Notes under the pieces: model-generated
What the model was told of the DNA's origin: nothing
Seen by the model: only the letters and a program-made list of their open reading frames with translations
The model's database searches: none
Virus record (IMG/VR): IMGVR_UViG_3300034073_004109
Span: 1 to 64,000 of that record
Direction: 5' to 3' (one strand)
Origin: a virus
DNA length: 64,000 nt
Position numbers and translations under genes: made by a program
Shown: piece after piece, positions 36,029 to 45,041 of the stretch
Layout of the letters: the number at the start of each line of letters is the position of its first letter
Numbering within the stretch: position 1 is the first letter of the stretch

Positions 36029-37447
36029 TCAGGGAACAATTACAGGCGCGCCAGTAGAACCAGCTTCGACACGCTCAATGAATGGATACGTCATCGAGCC
36101 AACGGTCACCGTCGACTCGAATTGCCCGCTTCCTGCATTGAAGATCCGGATCTGCTGAGAACCTCGCTCCAGCCACCAGTCGTTCTGCCGGCACCAAATC
36201 GCAAGCGGTTCTTCGCCGTCGTTCCAAAGCAGCGGTCGGGGATCTGGGCGAATGGCGTCCCGCACGTCCGAGCCTGGGAAGAGCTCGAGCCCAACCACCT
36301 CAGCCAACGACATGGCGTAGCGGTCGTAATTCACTTGGCGCAATGCGAAGTACTGATTGAAAACTCGCTGGCTATAACGCCCCTCCGATGCGCCTGCCAC
36401 CTCAAGAATGTCTCGCTCTTCCTGCGTCGGATAATCACTTGGCTCATACCACGGGATACCGCATTGCCAGCGCAAGGCGTGCATGTGCTTGCACTCGCGC
36501 CGCTGGTCGATACGGAATGGCAATGTCCGCCACTGCCGGTAGTAGCCCGCCCCTTGCCTTTCCCATGGCGCTCGAACGGTCCTGTTCGCATTCGGCATCG
36601 GGAATTCACGCATGGCCATCCCAGCGCGATCGTCCTCGGGGTATTCAAGGTTTGCGAGCGCTCCACCCAGGTGATCCGGGCAGCAGCAAAACATCTTGAA
36701 GGAGGAGCACAAGTGCCGGCCGCTGGCAGTGTTCCAGGTCAGTGGCGCACTTGGGTCATAGTCGAGCGCTTTCCAGTAGATCCGGCCATTCCTTTCGATA
36801 CGCCCTTGTGGTTTCGATAGGTCGAAAATCAGGGTCATCGATCCCGGGTTGGCCGCAATCAATGTCAGCGCGATGCTGCCGACTGGCCGACTGATCAGGT
36901 CATCTGGGTAGTTCGTGCCAGAGGCTGTGTCCTCAAATTGGTCTCCAAGGAACACCGAAAAGATCCCAACCTGGGCTGGTGTGAGCACGCCTGAGACGTC
37001 GTAGGTCAGCGTGTGATTGGCTGGGTCCGGGTCAGACGTATTCACGCTGATTGCTGCAGCACTCAGCGGTTGCGGCAGAATGATGCTCCCGCGCGTCCGC
37101 ATCCCGACATACCAGGCCCGCTCAGGACTGCTGCCGCTCGGAAAGACGGTGACGATGTCTTTCGACGTGCCATCAACAGCGCCAGTGACAAAGCGCGCAA
37201 GGCTGTGGATCTGGTAGTCAGCCCAGCTTCGGCCATTTCCGAAATAGTATTCCTGGCCTAGCTTCCAGCGCCGGTAATCTGATTCGCGGTTGTACGCCTC
37301 GATCACCGAGGGGAACGTCACCGAGCCGTATTCGCCGAGTCCCTGCCCTTTCGACGGGTAGACACCGCTCGCCTTTTGTCTCATGGGCTTGGACACAGGG
37401 CTCAAGCCGAAGCCCTGATCCATGCGTGATCCAAGCCGCTTTGGCAT
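36029..37447 (-). CDS. Virion protein with Cys cluster, 472 aa
   Basis: Starts MPKRLGSRMDQGFGLSPVSK. Notable parts: RWKLGQEYYFGNGRSWADYQ; a CSSFKMFCCCPDHLGGALAN segment with four cysteines followed by His (about residues 250-270), and CKHMHALRWQCGIPWYEP (about 325-345). Together they could hold a metal ion. The rest is beta-rich. Adjacent to fibre genes, overlapping the next gene by one base. No family recognised; a baseplate or tail-tip component is a reasonable guess. Confidence 0.5.
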   Translation of the reverse strand: MPKRLGSRMDQGFGLSPVSKPMRQKASGVYPSKGQGLGEYGSVTFPSVIEAYNRESDYRRWKLGQEYYFGNGRSWADYQIHSLARFVTGAVDGTSKDIVTVFPSGSSPERAWYVGMRTRGSIILPQPLSAAAISVNTSDPDPANHTLTYDVSGVLTPAQVGIFSVFLGDQFEDTASGTNYPDDLISRPVGSIALTLIAANPGSMTLIFDLSKPQGRIERNGRIYWKALDYDPSAPLTWNTASGRHLCSSFKMFCCCPDHLGGALANLEYPEDDRAGMAMREFPMPNANRTVRAPWERQGAGYYRQWRTLPFRIDQRRECKHMHALRWQCGIPWYEPSDYPTQEERDILEVAGASEGRYSQRVFNQYFALRQVNYDRYAMSLAEVVGLELFPGSDVRDAIRPDPRPLLWNDGEEPLAIWCRQNDWWLERGSQQIRIFNAGSGQFESTVTVGSMTYPFIERVEAGSTGAPVIVP

Positions 37448-39192
37448 TACCGCCCGAAGCGCCGCGAGTAGTAGTCGGCGGCGGAACGCCCGCTACCGCT
37501 CGCTAGGGAGGAACCGTCGCCACCTGTTGAGCTCCGGCTGCCATAGCTCCCTGAGATCATCGAGCCGCTACCGGATCCGCGACCCGCTCTGCCACTTTGG
37601 TACGAGCTTGTACCAGACGCCAGGCTGTAGCTGCCGCTGAATGGGCTGCTGCCTCTACCGCGACCGCCGCCTCTCAGGGTTTGCAGCCCGTACTCAGCGT
37701 CTTGAGCCTGCCAGTCACGGAAGGCTTGATACTGCCCATCGTCGATGCCGGTATTGCCTGAACCTCCGGCCTCCGTACCTGCCGAAGTCGATGAAGCAGT
37801 TGATTCGCTTCGCGACTTCAGGAGCTCCTCGAACTGCCTTTGGTAATTGGCAAGCGTTTCTTCAAGTTGCTGCTTATATGCATCGTCGACGCCTGTTTGC
37901 TGCTTCTCCTCAAACTGCGAACCAAGTTGTTCGATTTGACTGGCCAGCTCATCCATCCTTGCATCGAACTGGCTGTTGTCTTGCTCGCTAAGCACCCGAG
38001 TGTCGTCACCCATTTGGAGCTCACCGCGCAGCGTCTCCTCTCGCTCTCGCCACGAGTTCTCATAGTCGACGCCCATCTGGTCCATTTGACTTTGATACTC
38101 GCCCAGCAGTCCCTCGGTTTCCTGGCGATAAGCCTCGTTTTCATCCCGGAGCGACTGCAGACTTTCGTCAAACCCCTGCTGCTGCTCATCAAACCTTGAC
38201 TGAAAGTCACCTTGGGCCTCATCCCATTTCGATTGGAAATCGCTGCCTAGCTGGTCATAACTGGACTGCCAATTCTCACGCTCTGTATCGAATGTATTTT
38301 GCTGATCCGCTAAAGCCGTGTTCCTGCCCGCAATCTTGTCTCTCAGTTTTTGGATGCGGTCGTTGACATGGTTGCTCTTGGAGTTGCCGTTGTTCCCCTT
38401 TCTGCCGGGATTATTGTTATTGCTCGGTAGAGCATTTGTCCGACCGCCCGCTAGAGGATTATTGACTCTGCCGCCTTGATTACCAGGATTGTCCTTCCCT
38501 GCGGGCGAGTTCGTTCGCGACGCTCCAGTCAGACCATTATTGACTTTGTTCCCCTGATTACCGGGCTTGTTCCGCGCCCCCGGTTTAACGGTATTCGCAC
38601 CCTGAGCCTTGCTGCCGCTATTCCCGGGCTTCCCGGAAATCTGGCTGTTCCCCTTAACTTTATCCTTGGCATTCTGCGCCATCCGGTCAGCCGCGCTGAC
38701 CTTTGCCGGTGAATCTTTGGCTTGATTGCCTGCCTGGTTTGAGCGATTCGTGATCTGCTGCTGCGCACGGCTAACCGCGCTCGCAGCTGCCCTCGGGTTT
38801 GATGCTGCCCTGCCTGGCTGGTTACCTTGATTAGGCCTCGGAGCTGGCGCAGGATTAGGCCTCGGCCTCGGAGCCGGATTAGGCCTCGGAGCCGGATTAG
38901 GCCTCGGAGCCGGAGCCGGATTAGGCCTCGGAGCTGGCGCAGGATTAGGCCTCGGCCTCGGAGCCGGATTAGGCCTTGGAGCTGGAGCCGGATTAGGCCT
39001 CGGCGCTGGAACTGGATTAGGCCTCGGGGCTGGGGCCGGATTAGGCCTCGGCGCCGGACCGGGATTCGGCCTTGGCGCTGGAGCCGGTGCTGGACGCGGC
39101 GCTGGGGCAGGGTTAGGCCTCGGAGCTGGTGCCGGGTTAGGCCTCGGCGCCGGAGCTGGGGCCGACTTTCTGCCGCCGCCTTTTTTCGCCAT
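37447..39192 (-). CDS. Pro-rich repeat and coiled-coil virion protein, 581 aa
   Basis: Residues about 10-125 are perfect to near-perfect repeats of NPAPAPRP. A polar Gly/Asn/Lys/Arg-rich part follows (about 125-290), then a long coiled coil (about 290-470: RIQKLRDKIAGRNTALADQQ; QSSYDQLGSDFQSKWDEAQG; LASQIEQLGSQFEEKQQ) and a Ser/Gly tail. Such a rod with a flexible arm suits an internal tether, fibre or neck protein. No homologue recognised. It is one of the largest proteins of the virion cluster and could take the place of a tape-measure protein. Confidence 0.55.
   Translation of the reverse strand: MAKKGGGRKSAPAPAPRPNPAPAPRPNPAPAPRPAPAPAPRPNPGPAPRPNPAPAPRPNPVPAPRPNPAPAPRPNPAPRPRPNPAPAPRPNPAPAPRPNPAPRPNPAPRPRPNPAPAPRPNQGNQPGRAASNPRAAASAVSRAQQQITNRSNQAGNQAKDSPAKVSAADRMAQNAKDKVKGNSQISGKPGNSGSKAQGANTVKPGARNKPGNQGNKVNNGLTGASRTNSPAGKDNPGNQGGRVNNPLAGGRTNALPSNNNNPGRKGNNGNSKSNHVNDRIQKLRDKIAGRNTALADQQNTFDTERENWQSSYDQLGSDFQSKWDEAQGDFQSRFDEQQQGFDESLQSLRDENEAYRQETEGLLGEYQSQMDQMGVDYENSWREREETLRGELQMGDDTRVLSEQDNSQFDARMDELASQIEQLGSQFEEKQQTGVDDAYKQQLEETLANYQRQFEELLKSRSESTASSTSAGTEAGGSGNTGIDDGQYQAFRDWQAQDAEYGLQTLRGGGRGRGSSPFSGSYSLASGTSSYQSGRAGRGSGSGSMISGSYGSRSSTGGDGSSLASGSGRSAADYYSRRFGR
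38827..39165 (-). repeat. Tandem repeats encoding NPAPAPRP
   Basis: About 340 bases of tandem units of 12-24 bp (plus-strand core GGATTAGGCCTCGG) within the gene at 37447-39192. High identity between units at the DNA level suggests recent expansion; length variation between strains and assembly collapse are both likely. Confidence 0.75.
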
Positions 39193-39194
39193 GA

Positions 39195-39731
39195 CTAGAA
39201 GAAGCCGCCCTGGGCAAACACGTGGACACGGGTCGACGCGCTAGGCGCCGTCAGCACGGCGTTCACTCCGACATAGATCAGCGCGCCGGAGGGCACATAT
39301 AGGCCTGTGTTTTTCTTGTCGGTTTCCGATGCGAAGGTCGTCGTCGTCGCTGCAGGTCCTGCCAGGTTGGGTACCGGGACACACAGTGGCGGCAGCGAGA
39401 TATTGGTGCGCTGACCTGCCGAGCTCGAGCCAATCGCGGCACTCGCGACGCACGCGGTGTTACTTGAGTTGATGCCGTTCGACGATGTCGCAACGCTCAG
39501 GAACACCAGCACTGTCGATGCGGTAGTGCTGGCCTGGTTGGCAACGATCGAGATGCTGTCAATAATGCCGCCGTCGTTTGACGAACAGTCAACCAGCAAT
39601 ACACAGCCGCCGCCGTTGACTGTGTTGAAGTCAGTCGAGGTATTGAGGCAGGCCGCGCCGCCGATCGTTGCAAACGAGTGCAACGGCCGGTCGACCAGCA
39701 GTGGCATTTTATTGCTGGACGTCGTTGCCAC
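39195..39731 (-). CDS. Beta-rich virion protein, 178 aa
   Basis: HSFATIGGAACLNTSTDFNT; GGCVLLVDCSSNDGGIIDSI; STVLVFLSVATSSNGI; GLYVPSGALIYVGVNAVL. Strand-rich with the same GLxVPSGAxIYVG ending type as other small cyanophage fibre-base proteins. It precedes the Pro-rich rod gene by two bases. Role inferred from position. Confidence 0.6.
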   Translation of the reverse strand: MATTSSNKMPLLVDRPLHSFATIGGAACLNTSTDFNTVNGGGCVLLVDCSSNDGGIIDSISIVANQASTTASTVLVFLSVATSSNGINSSNTACVASAAIGSSSAGQRTNISLPPLCVPVPNLAGPAATTTTFASETDKKNTGLYVPSGALIYVGVNAVLTAPSASTRVHVFAQGGFF

Positions 39732-39799
39732 TTACGGCCTCTCTAGTCTTCTCAGATTGTATCCAGAAATAGACTGTGGCGTTCTAAACGCAAGACGCC

Positions 39800-40252
39800 T
39801 CAGCTCATTGGCTCATTGCGACGAGGGCCGCCGCCTACTCCAAACCGAGTGCCCCGCGCCTTACGCGGGCCTTGAATCGGACCATCGCCCGGAGCACTAC
39901 CCCAGCCGATATGGCTTTGCACCTCCGCATCGTCCGTCGCACCGCCCCCTTCAGCGAAGGCGCCCCACTGGTCAGGCCGGGTGAACTGTGGCGCCTCCTC
40001 GGTCGCATAGCGCTCACCATCGCCATAGGGATTGCGGCTGTGAACGACATTGCCTTCTGAGATAAACGACTTTGCGTTCTGCGGATTATTTGGCACCGTG
40101 CCGCGAGCGTCCGCAAAGAACTGCTTGGCTTCCTTGTGACCCTCCTTGTTGAGGTACCACTCGTTAAAGCGTGTGCTGCGCTTAGGCCCTTGCCGATACT
40201 TCCGATCGACAAGACCCTCGCCACCCGGCTGCTTTTCTTTGCGGCGCTTCAT
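39800..40252 (-). CDS. Basic, Gly/Pro-rich virion-type protein, 150 aa
   Basis: Lys/Arg-rich N-terminus (MKRRKEKQPGGEGLVDRKYR), a helix (KEGHKEAKQFFADARG) and a Gly-rich end. Composition of DNA-contacting internal proteins. Its stop is about 70 bases before the next gene downstream; that gap holds nothing I recognise. Confidence 0.5.
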   Translation of the reverse strand: MKRRKEKQPGGEGLVDRKYRQGPKRSTRFNEWYLNKEGHKEAKQFFADARGTVPNNPQNAKSFISEGNVVHSRNPYGDGERYATEEAPQFTRPDQWGAFAEGGGATDDAEVQSHIGWGSAPGDGPIQGPRKARGTRFGVGGGPRRNEPMS

Positions 40253-40261
40253 GATGACTCT

Positions 40262-41419
40262 TTAGAAAAGGCCTTGACCTTGATAACCGCCCACAGTCGG
40301 GAGTCCCGCTAGTTCGTTGCGGTTGCGCCAGATTTTTGCGTTCACCAGCTTCGTGAACTCGTCCACTCCTTCCGGCATGTTGAATTCACCAACAGCTCCT
40401 GCGGGAAGCTGGTAGCCCGTGGTCGCAGCGCTCTGGGGCTGCATGTTGAACGCGCCTTCGCCTGCGCCAGTGCTCTTGGCTTGAGGCACGATCGCCTGCA
40501 GTTCGGCCATCTTGCTTCGATTCACCCCGGCAACCATCCCCGGCTCGTTCCCGACGGTGACACCAGGAGCCACAGGCGCGCCGTCGTAAAGGGCGTACTT
40601 GGCATTCATCAATGCCTGCTCGCCCACTGTCGGCTTCACCTGATCAACCGTTGGGGCAGAGGGCACCCCGCCGCCCATGGTTGGTTGACCAGCAGGGAAC
40701 TTCTTCATGTACTCGCGCAGGGCCATGCCCTTGTTCGCCCGTGCCCACTCAGCCATGGCGCCGGTGTAACCCATGCCCTGGATGATCTCGTCGATCGAGC
40801 CTTCGCCAAGGGCCCGCTGCGCGGCGTAGTAGCCAGCCAGGTTGTCGCCCTTGTATTTGTCCTGCAGGGCGAGATCTTTCATCGCCTTGCCCTGCTCGGT
40901 ATTCCAGTACTCCTTGGAGGCGTACTGCTGCATCATGCGGCGCGCCTCGGATTCGCGTGCCGTACCTGCGGGTGTGACATGCGTTGTCCAGCTAGAGCCA
41001 GCCGAAGCCAGTGTTTCGTCTGGAGCGTTGCGGCCGTTCGGCCATTTCGATGGGTCGACCTTGCTGCCAACCTGATTCCCGTTCGGGCCCTTTAAGTCAG
41101 GATGCAGGAAGGGTGAGCCGGCGGGATTGCGAAGCCGGTCAAGCTCTTGCTGTTTTGCCGCTTTCGCTTTTGCCTTATTGGCCATGATGCGATCGCTTGC
41201 AGCCCCAACGCCTGGTATCCAGCCCAGCCCATTCTTGGTTACCTGGTAACTCCAAATATCGTTGTTGAGCTTGTCTCGGTCATTCCTGACGTCGAGCAAC
41301 TTTTTCGCTCGTGACTCCTGCTGCTGCCGAGCCTGGAATGCGGCATTCGCCGCAGCAAAGCTTGGCCAATTCTTTCCCTGGTCGTCGGTGTATGTACCGT
41401 TGGGATTGCGATAGCCCAT
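40262..41419 (-). CDS. Internal or minor virion protein, 385 aa
   Basis: MGYRNPNGTYTDDQGKNWPS, a coiled-coil region (QARQQQESRAKKLLDVRNDR), then SEARRMMQQYASKEYWNTEQ and IIQGMGYTGAMAEWARANKG, and a Gln/Ala/Gly-rich C-terminus. No family recognised. Lies between the HhH/connector-like genes and the beta-rich small proteins. Confidence 0.5.
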   Translation of the reverse strand: MGYRNPNGTYTDDQGKNWPSFAAANAAFQARQQQESRAKKLLDVRNDRDKLNNDIWSYQVTKNGLGWIPGVGAASDRIMANKAKAKAAKQQELDRLRNPAGSPFLHPDLKGPNGNQVGSKVDPSKWPNGRNAPDETLASAGSSWTTHVTPAGTARESEARRMMQQYASKEYWNTEQGKAMKDLALQDKYKGDNLAGYYAAQRALGEGSIDEIIQGMGYTGAMAEWARANKGMALREYMKKFPAGQPTMGGGVPSAPTVDQVKPTVGEQALMNAKYALYDGAPVAPGVTVGNEPGMVAGVNRSKMAELQAIVPQAKSTGAGEGAFNMQPQSAATTGYQLPAGAVGEFNMPEGVDEFTKLVNAKIWRNRNELAGLPTVGGYQGQGLF

Positions 41420-41422
41420 TGT

Positions 41423-41806
41423 CTACCTCCAGCTGATTGAGCCTGTTGCCTGGGCGATGCGCGTGCCCACGGCGGTGTCTGCTGGCCCCGGGATGGCCAT
41501 GATGAATTCAGCGCCGGCACGCTCAAAGGCGTAACGGCGAACCTCGTCGCGGCGATAGTTCGCCACATACAAGGTCTCAGCCAGTCGATCTACCTCCCGC
41601 AGGTAGACCTCCCGGTAGTCGCGATCAGCCTTCAGCGGATCAGACGAATAGATCGCACGATCCGTATCGCCTGTGATTCGCTCGATCCGGCTGGGCTGGG
41701 GCTGATCTTCAACACGGAAGATCTGCGAGACCTTGTACGCCTTGTCACAGCGATCAAGGTGCTCGAGCACCCGTGCGTAGAAGTAGCTATCAGGCACCCG
41801 CGCCAT
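41423..41806 (-). CDS. Unknown protein, possible head-tail connector, 127 aa
   Basis: ATG 41806 (MARVPDSYFYARVLEHLDRC) is preferred; ATG 41818 adds four residues. Helical, charged (DPLKADRDYREVYLREVDRL; RRDEVRRYAFERAGAEFIMA). The small size, helical content and place downstream of the capsid genes would suit a connector, but I see no motif. The 139 bases upstream of it, to 41945, hold no gene. Confidence 0.45.
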   Translation of the reverse strand: MARVPDSYFYARVLEHLDRCDKAYKVSQIFRVEDQPQPSRIERITGDTDRAIYSSDPLKADRDYREVYLREVDRLAETLYVANYRRDEVRRYAFERAGAEFIMAIPGPADTAVGTRIAQATGSISWR

Positions 41807-41945
41807 AGCCTCCTCCAATCTGGCGACATCGCCAGCGGGTAGGTTGGCACCTACGTTGTAGCCCAGGTGAAACCTGCAGCGACTTTTGTCGTAGTTGTTA
41901 AGTTCCAGGGAACCTCAACGCGACCTGGGCCTCATTCTAAGAAGC

Positions 41946-42377
41946 TCAGCCGATGTAGATCAGATCTTCTGCAATCACCTCGTCCCAATCCACGCGGCCG
42001 ATCTTGCGCAGTTGCTCGAGATTCTTGAATCGCTCGCCGGGCAGAGACAGGCGCAGCTCGACAATCTTCTTGGCGGTTGCGTAGCCAATACCCTTGACGT
42101 GCTTAGCGATGCCTTCAGCGGTGGCCACGTTGAGGTTCAAGCGGGTATCCGCAGGGATCGCGGATTCGGGCAGCTTGTCCTCATCCTCCTTGGGTTCTGC
42201 ACTTTGGGGCTCGATCGACACCCCAGTGCGACCCTTGCCGGGTTCGTACGAGACAAGATCAGCCAGGGCCACATAGCTCACAGAGCCAGTGCTGTTCTTG
42301 ACCATCGCCCACTCCTTGTCGTGGTGGCCGATGAATTCAACGATCTGACCGTTCTTGGTGTTCTGGTACAGCGCCAT
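41946..42377 (-). CDS. Helix-hairpin-helix (ComEA-like) protein, 143 aa
   Basis: ATG 42377 (MALYQNTKNG). Residues about 85-140 hold an HhH element: LNLNVATAEGIAKHVKGIGY, ATAKKIVELR, FKNLEQLRKI, like ComEA/UvrC-type non-specific DNA binding. N-terminal part is beta-rich with a KOW-like IVEFIGHHDKEWAMVKNSTG. As it lies next to the capsid genes it may bind DNA in the head. It starts right after a strong terminator, so it has its own promoter or is read through. Confidence 0.65.
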   Translation of the reverse strand: MALYQNTKNGQIVEFIGHHDKEWAMVKNSTGSVSYVALADLVSYEPGKGRTGVSIEPQSAEPKEDEDKLPESAIPADTRLNLNVATAEGIAKHVKGIGYATAKKIVELRLSLPGERFKNLEQLRKIGRVDWDEVIAEDLIYIG

Positions 42378-42384
42378 AAGACAC

Positions 42385-42418
42385 AAAAAAGAGGGCGCCT
42401 GACTTTGCAGACGCCCTC
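42385..42418 (-). terminator. Strong terminator after the capsid genes
   Basis: GAGGGCG (42391-42397) pairs with CGCCCTC (42412-42418), with CTG/CAG extending inside; on the minus strand TTTTTT follows (42385-42390). It ends the major capsid transcription unit, which would keep capsid message levels apart from downstream genes. Confidence 0.85.
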
Positions 42419-42439
42419 ATTGTAGGGATAAACAACCGA

Positions 42440-43078
42440 TCAGGACTCGGTGATGAACGGCAGGTAAGTGCTGTTCACGTCGGGCACCACATCATCGATG
42501 TAGTAGCAGACTTCAACCACGATCGGAGTACCGCCAGTGGCGGTGGAGGTCAGAGTGGAGCCAGCGGCGGTGCCGGTGCTGTCGGTGACGAACACCTTCA
42601 GAGTCTCGGCGCCGGTCAGAGCCACGGGAGTGATCAGACCTTTGCTGTTAGCGACGGGAGCCACGGTGCCGCCGGAGACGGCCACGGCCGAAGAGGTCGT
42701 GGAGACTGCGGTAGCGGTGATGGTGTCGTCGTTCGCCAGGGCATCGGCCACCTTCAGGCGGTTGGTGTTGGTACCAACCAGGCCAGAGAAGGCGGTGCCC
42801 ACGCCACGGTCCTTACGCAGATCGGGCACGCGGATACCAACGCGGTAGATGTTGGCGCCAGCGGGCACGGTCAGACCGGTGATGTTCGGACGAGGCTTGT
42901 CGTCCTGACGCAGGTCGGGGCTAGGGATGGTGATATCGAAGCTGGTACCACCAGTTGCACCCACCAGTGCGTAGCCGATCACCTGGTAGTAGGTACGGCC
43001 GGGGAGAGCCACAACAGGCTGACCCTGGTAGCTGCTCAGTTCGGTAACCCAGTTACCGGGGTAGATCTTCTTCGCCAT
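42440..43078 (-). CDS. Head structural protein next to the major capsid, 212 aa
   Basis: Beta-rich: LPGRTYYQVIGYALVGATGG; DITIPSPDLRQDDKPRPN; GANIYRVGIRVPDLRKDRGV; then an Ala/Thr-rich C-terminal part. ATG 43078 has an ideal ribosome site (GGAGGT) upstream. Co-transcribed with the major capsid gene and closed by a terminator, it is likely a highly made virion protein such as a decoration or second capsid protein. Confidence 0.6.
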   Translation of the reverse strand: MAKKIYPGNWVTELSSYQGQPVVALPGRTYYQVIGYALVGATGGTSFDITIPSPDLRQDDKPRPNITGLTVPAGANIYRVGIRVPDLRKDRGVGTAFSGLVGTNTNRLKVADALANDDTITATAVSTTSSAVAVSGGTVAPVANSKGLITPVALTGAETLKVFVTDSTGTAAGSTLTSTATGGTPIVVEVCYYIDDVVPDVNSTYLPFITES

Positions 43079-43094
43079 TGTTCGTTACCTCCTA

Positions 43095-44237
43095 TCAGTA
43101 CACGAAGCTGTAGGCGACGGTGATGAAGTCCTTGTTCAGGATCTCAAAACCGGCGAAGAGCGACCAGATCATGATAATAAAACGACTGAAATCGTCGTTG
43201 TTATTCAACAGGATCTGAGCGTTATTACCACCGATACCCACGCCCACGGCTTGAGGGCCGAAGAACAGCATGGGGGCGGCAGTGGTCACGGCAGAGGTGA
43301 TCGACGCATCAGCGATGGTCACCTGCAGAGACTTCTCGGGGAGGTTGGTCGACTCGAACCAGCGGACACCCTCAAAGAGGAAGCCGGTAGGCATCACGGG
43401 CTGACCAGCCACGAAGCCTGCCTGGCCGTAAGCGGGACCCATGCCATAGAAGAAGTTGGCGTTGGGAGCCTGCTCGGGCTGCAGGGGGTTGACCATACCG
43501 TTACCCGCGTAACGAGCGATCTCACGGAACGCGTCGTTCTGGCGCAGGTGCATCATTGCGGTGGGATCCGCGATGCAACGGTAGTAGCCATCGGCGAAGG
43601 TCGGGACATTGCGCTTGCGCATGTCCTTGACCACAGCCAGGAGGTCGGTCTTGACGTCGAACTTCGCAGACTGACCGGCGCTGTAGCTCAGATAAGGAGC
43701 AGCAGAACCCTTGGTCTTGTTCAGGGGATAGTAGTAACCACCCTGAGTGCTGTCGGCCTTGCCATTGGCTTCGGCTTTGAACAGCTCGTCAGCGAAGACG
43801 CGGTCGCGCCAACGGCGATAGTCGTCCAGCAGAGTCAGCGAACCGATGCTCTGGTGGAACACATTCAGGTTGCCGGTGTCCAGCAGCAGGCGCTGGGCAG
43901 TCAGCAGGGTCTCACGAGCCACCTTGAAGGTGGACGGAGCGGTGGGATCAAGGGGATCAGCAGGACCGGTGTACTCCTTGAGCGTCACCAGGACCTTGTC
44001 CTTGACGATATTGCGGCTAGATGCAGTGCCCAGAGTTTGATCGGCAGTGCGCTCGCGGGAATCCTTGTTGCCAGGATTGCCCCAGAAGCGGTAACGATCG
44101 AGCTGAACAGTCTGGCCCGGCTGCTTGGCGAAGTCATGCACGACGACGGGCTCAACCGCCATCTCGATGATGTAGCCAGGGTGGGGCCGATAAAGCTCTG
44201 CGCCTAGCAGCTTGGGAAAGTCATTATCGATCCACAT
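43095..44237 (-). CDS. Major capsid protein candidate, 380 aa
   Basis: Position (own upstream gap with TATAGT, then a two-gene unit with a strong terminator), length and content point to the major capsid. The sequence has HDFAKQPGQTVQLDRYRFWG, TLKEYTGPADP, RDRVFADELFKAEANG, ADPTAMMHLRQNDAFREIAR and a hydrophobic C-terminal beta strand (FEILNKDFITVAYSFVY); the ALIGN-able parts resemble the N4-gp56-like capsid family (..dP.....L......f..i..y......n...G.f.G.......), which is an inference. A GAGGAG ribosome site precedes ATG 44237. Confidence 0.65.
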   Translation of the reverse strand: MWIDNDFPKLLGAELYRPHPGYIIEMAVEPVVVHDFAKQPGQTVQLDRYRFWGNPGNKDSRERTADQTLGTASSRNIVKDKVLVTLKEYTGPADPLDPTAPSTFKVARETLLTAQRLLLDTGNLNVFHQSIGSLTLLDDYRRWRDRVFADELFKAEANGKADSTQGGYYYPLNKTKGSAAPYLSYSAGQSAKFDVKTDLLAVVKDMRKRNVPTFADGYYRCIADPTAMMHLRQNDAFREIARYAGNGMVNPLQPEQAPNANFFYGMGPAYGQAGFVAGQPVMPTGFLFEGVRWFESTNLPEKSLQVTIADASITSAVTTAAPMLFFGPQAVGVGIGGNNAQILLNNNDDFSRFIIMIWSLFAGFEILNKDFITVAYSFVY

Positions 44238-44296
44238 GGGTCGACAGGCTCCTCAGCTGGTAGAAGAAACAGCACGCAGAACGCGCGCTTGCTCTT

Positions 44297-44302
44297 ACTA
44301 TA
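44297..44302 (-). promoter_or_regulatory. Candidate -10 box for the capsid unit
   Basis: On the minus strand TATAGT lies 60 bases upstream of the capsid start in a gap (44238-44327) between divergent genes. No good -35 is visible 17 bases further up, so it may need a phage factor. Confidence 0.3.
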
Positions 44303-44327
44303 AAGTCGATTTGTAGGGTGAAAAAAT

Positions 44328-45041
44328 TTGGACGCGGCGGATGTCCGAGGCCTCCTGGGCCTACTCCTCCCTGACGGCAGCCTTGTCCCATATCGCAGTC
44401 CTGCAGGGGGTTACATCCAACTGACGTTGACTGCCGGGGTTTCTGAGTCCGCGTTTCTCGAGGACAAGGTCGCCGAATTTCGGCAATTCATCTCGACTTC
44501 GGCAGAAATTATTCCCTACAAGACGCGCCCGCGCGCCAACGGCAAGACGACCGAGGTGCTGCGCTTTCGGGTCTCGACCAACAAGCTGCGCCCTGTTTAC
44601 AACCTGCTCTACCCGGGCGGCGAACGGCAGATCACTCAGAACGCTCTGGATCTCCTTGGCGCCAAGGCTGCCGCGTGGTGCTGGGCCGAAGGAGCTCGGC
44701 TGAACCGTGATGGATCTTCGTGCCTAGCCCGCGTCGGTAACTCCGTCGATGAAGGACACATGGTGTCGTCGTGGATTGAAGTCCTCACCGGCGCACGCTC
44801 CGAGATCGAGGGAGAACTGATCAAGCCAAGGCTTCGTTTTGATGCCGAACAGACCCGCAAGATCCGGGAGTCCTTGGCTCCCTATGCACCGCCCAGTCGT
44901 CAACACCTTTTCACCGGAGAGCAGTGGGATGTCCACTCAATTCGTAGCGCGCGTACTGAGCTACAGCATCGGCAAGGGGAAAATTGCTCTCAAGGGGAGC
45001 CGCAAGAGGCCCTGGCTGGAACTCAAGCGACCCGAGACTGA
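44328..45041 (+). CDS. LAGLIDADG-type endonuclease-like protein, intact acidic motifs, 237 aa
   Basis: TTG 44328 is preceded by AGGGTG. Two LAGLIDADG-like helices are visible: LLGLLLPDGSL near residue 9 (acid D18 at the catalytic place) and LGAKAAAWCWAEGARL near 105 (acid E at the AEG). Between them are VLRFRVSTNKLRPVYNLLYP and the typical long beta arms. The product of the next gene has the same architecture. Homing endonucleases of this group cut long sites and spread themselves; here it is free-standing beside the capsid gene. The last 40 residues overlap the next gene and may be non-functional. Confidence 0.55.
   Translation: MDAADVRGLLGLLLPDGSLVPYRSPAGGYIQLTLTAGVSESAFLEDKVAEFRQFISTSAEIIPYKTRPRANGKTTEVLRFRVSTNKLRPVYNLLYPGGERQITQNALDLLGAKAAAWCWAEGARLNRDGSSCLARVGNSVDEGHMVSSWIEVLTGARSEIEGELIKPRLRFDAEQTRKIRESLAPYAPPSRQHLFTGEQWDVHSIRSARTELQHRQGENCSQGEPQEALAGTQATRD

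Noticed and set aside
38827-39198. Plus-strand frame with Arg-Ile-Arg-Pro-Arg repeats
   Set aside because: Mirror image of the NPAPAPRP repeats; no start signal.
43251-44207. 318-codon plus-strand frame
   Set aside because: Antisense to the major capsid candidate; long only because of codon bias.
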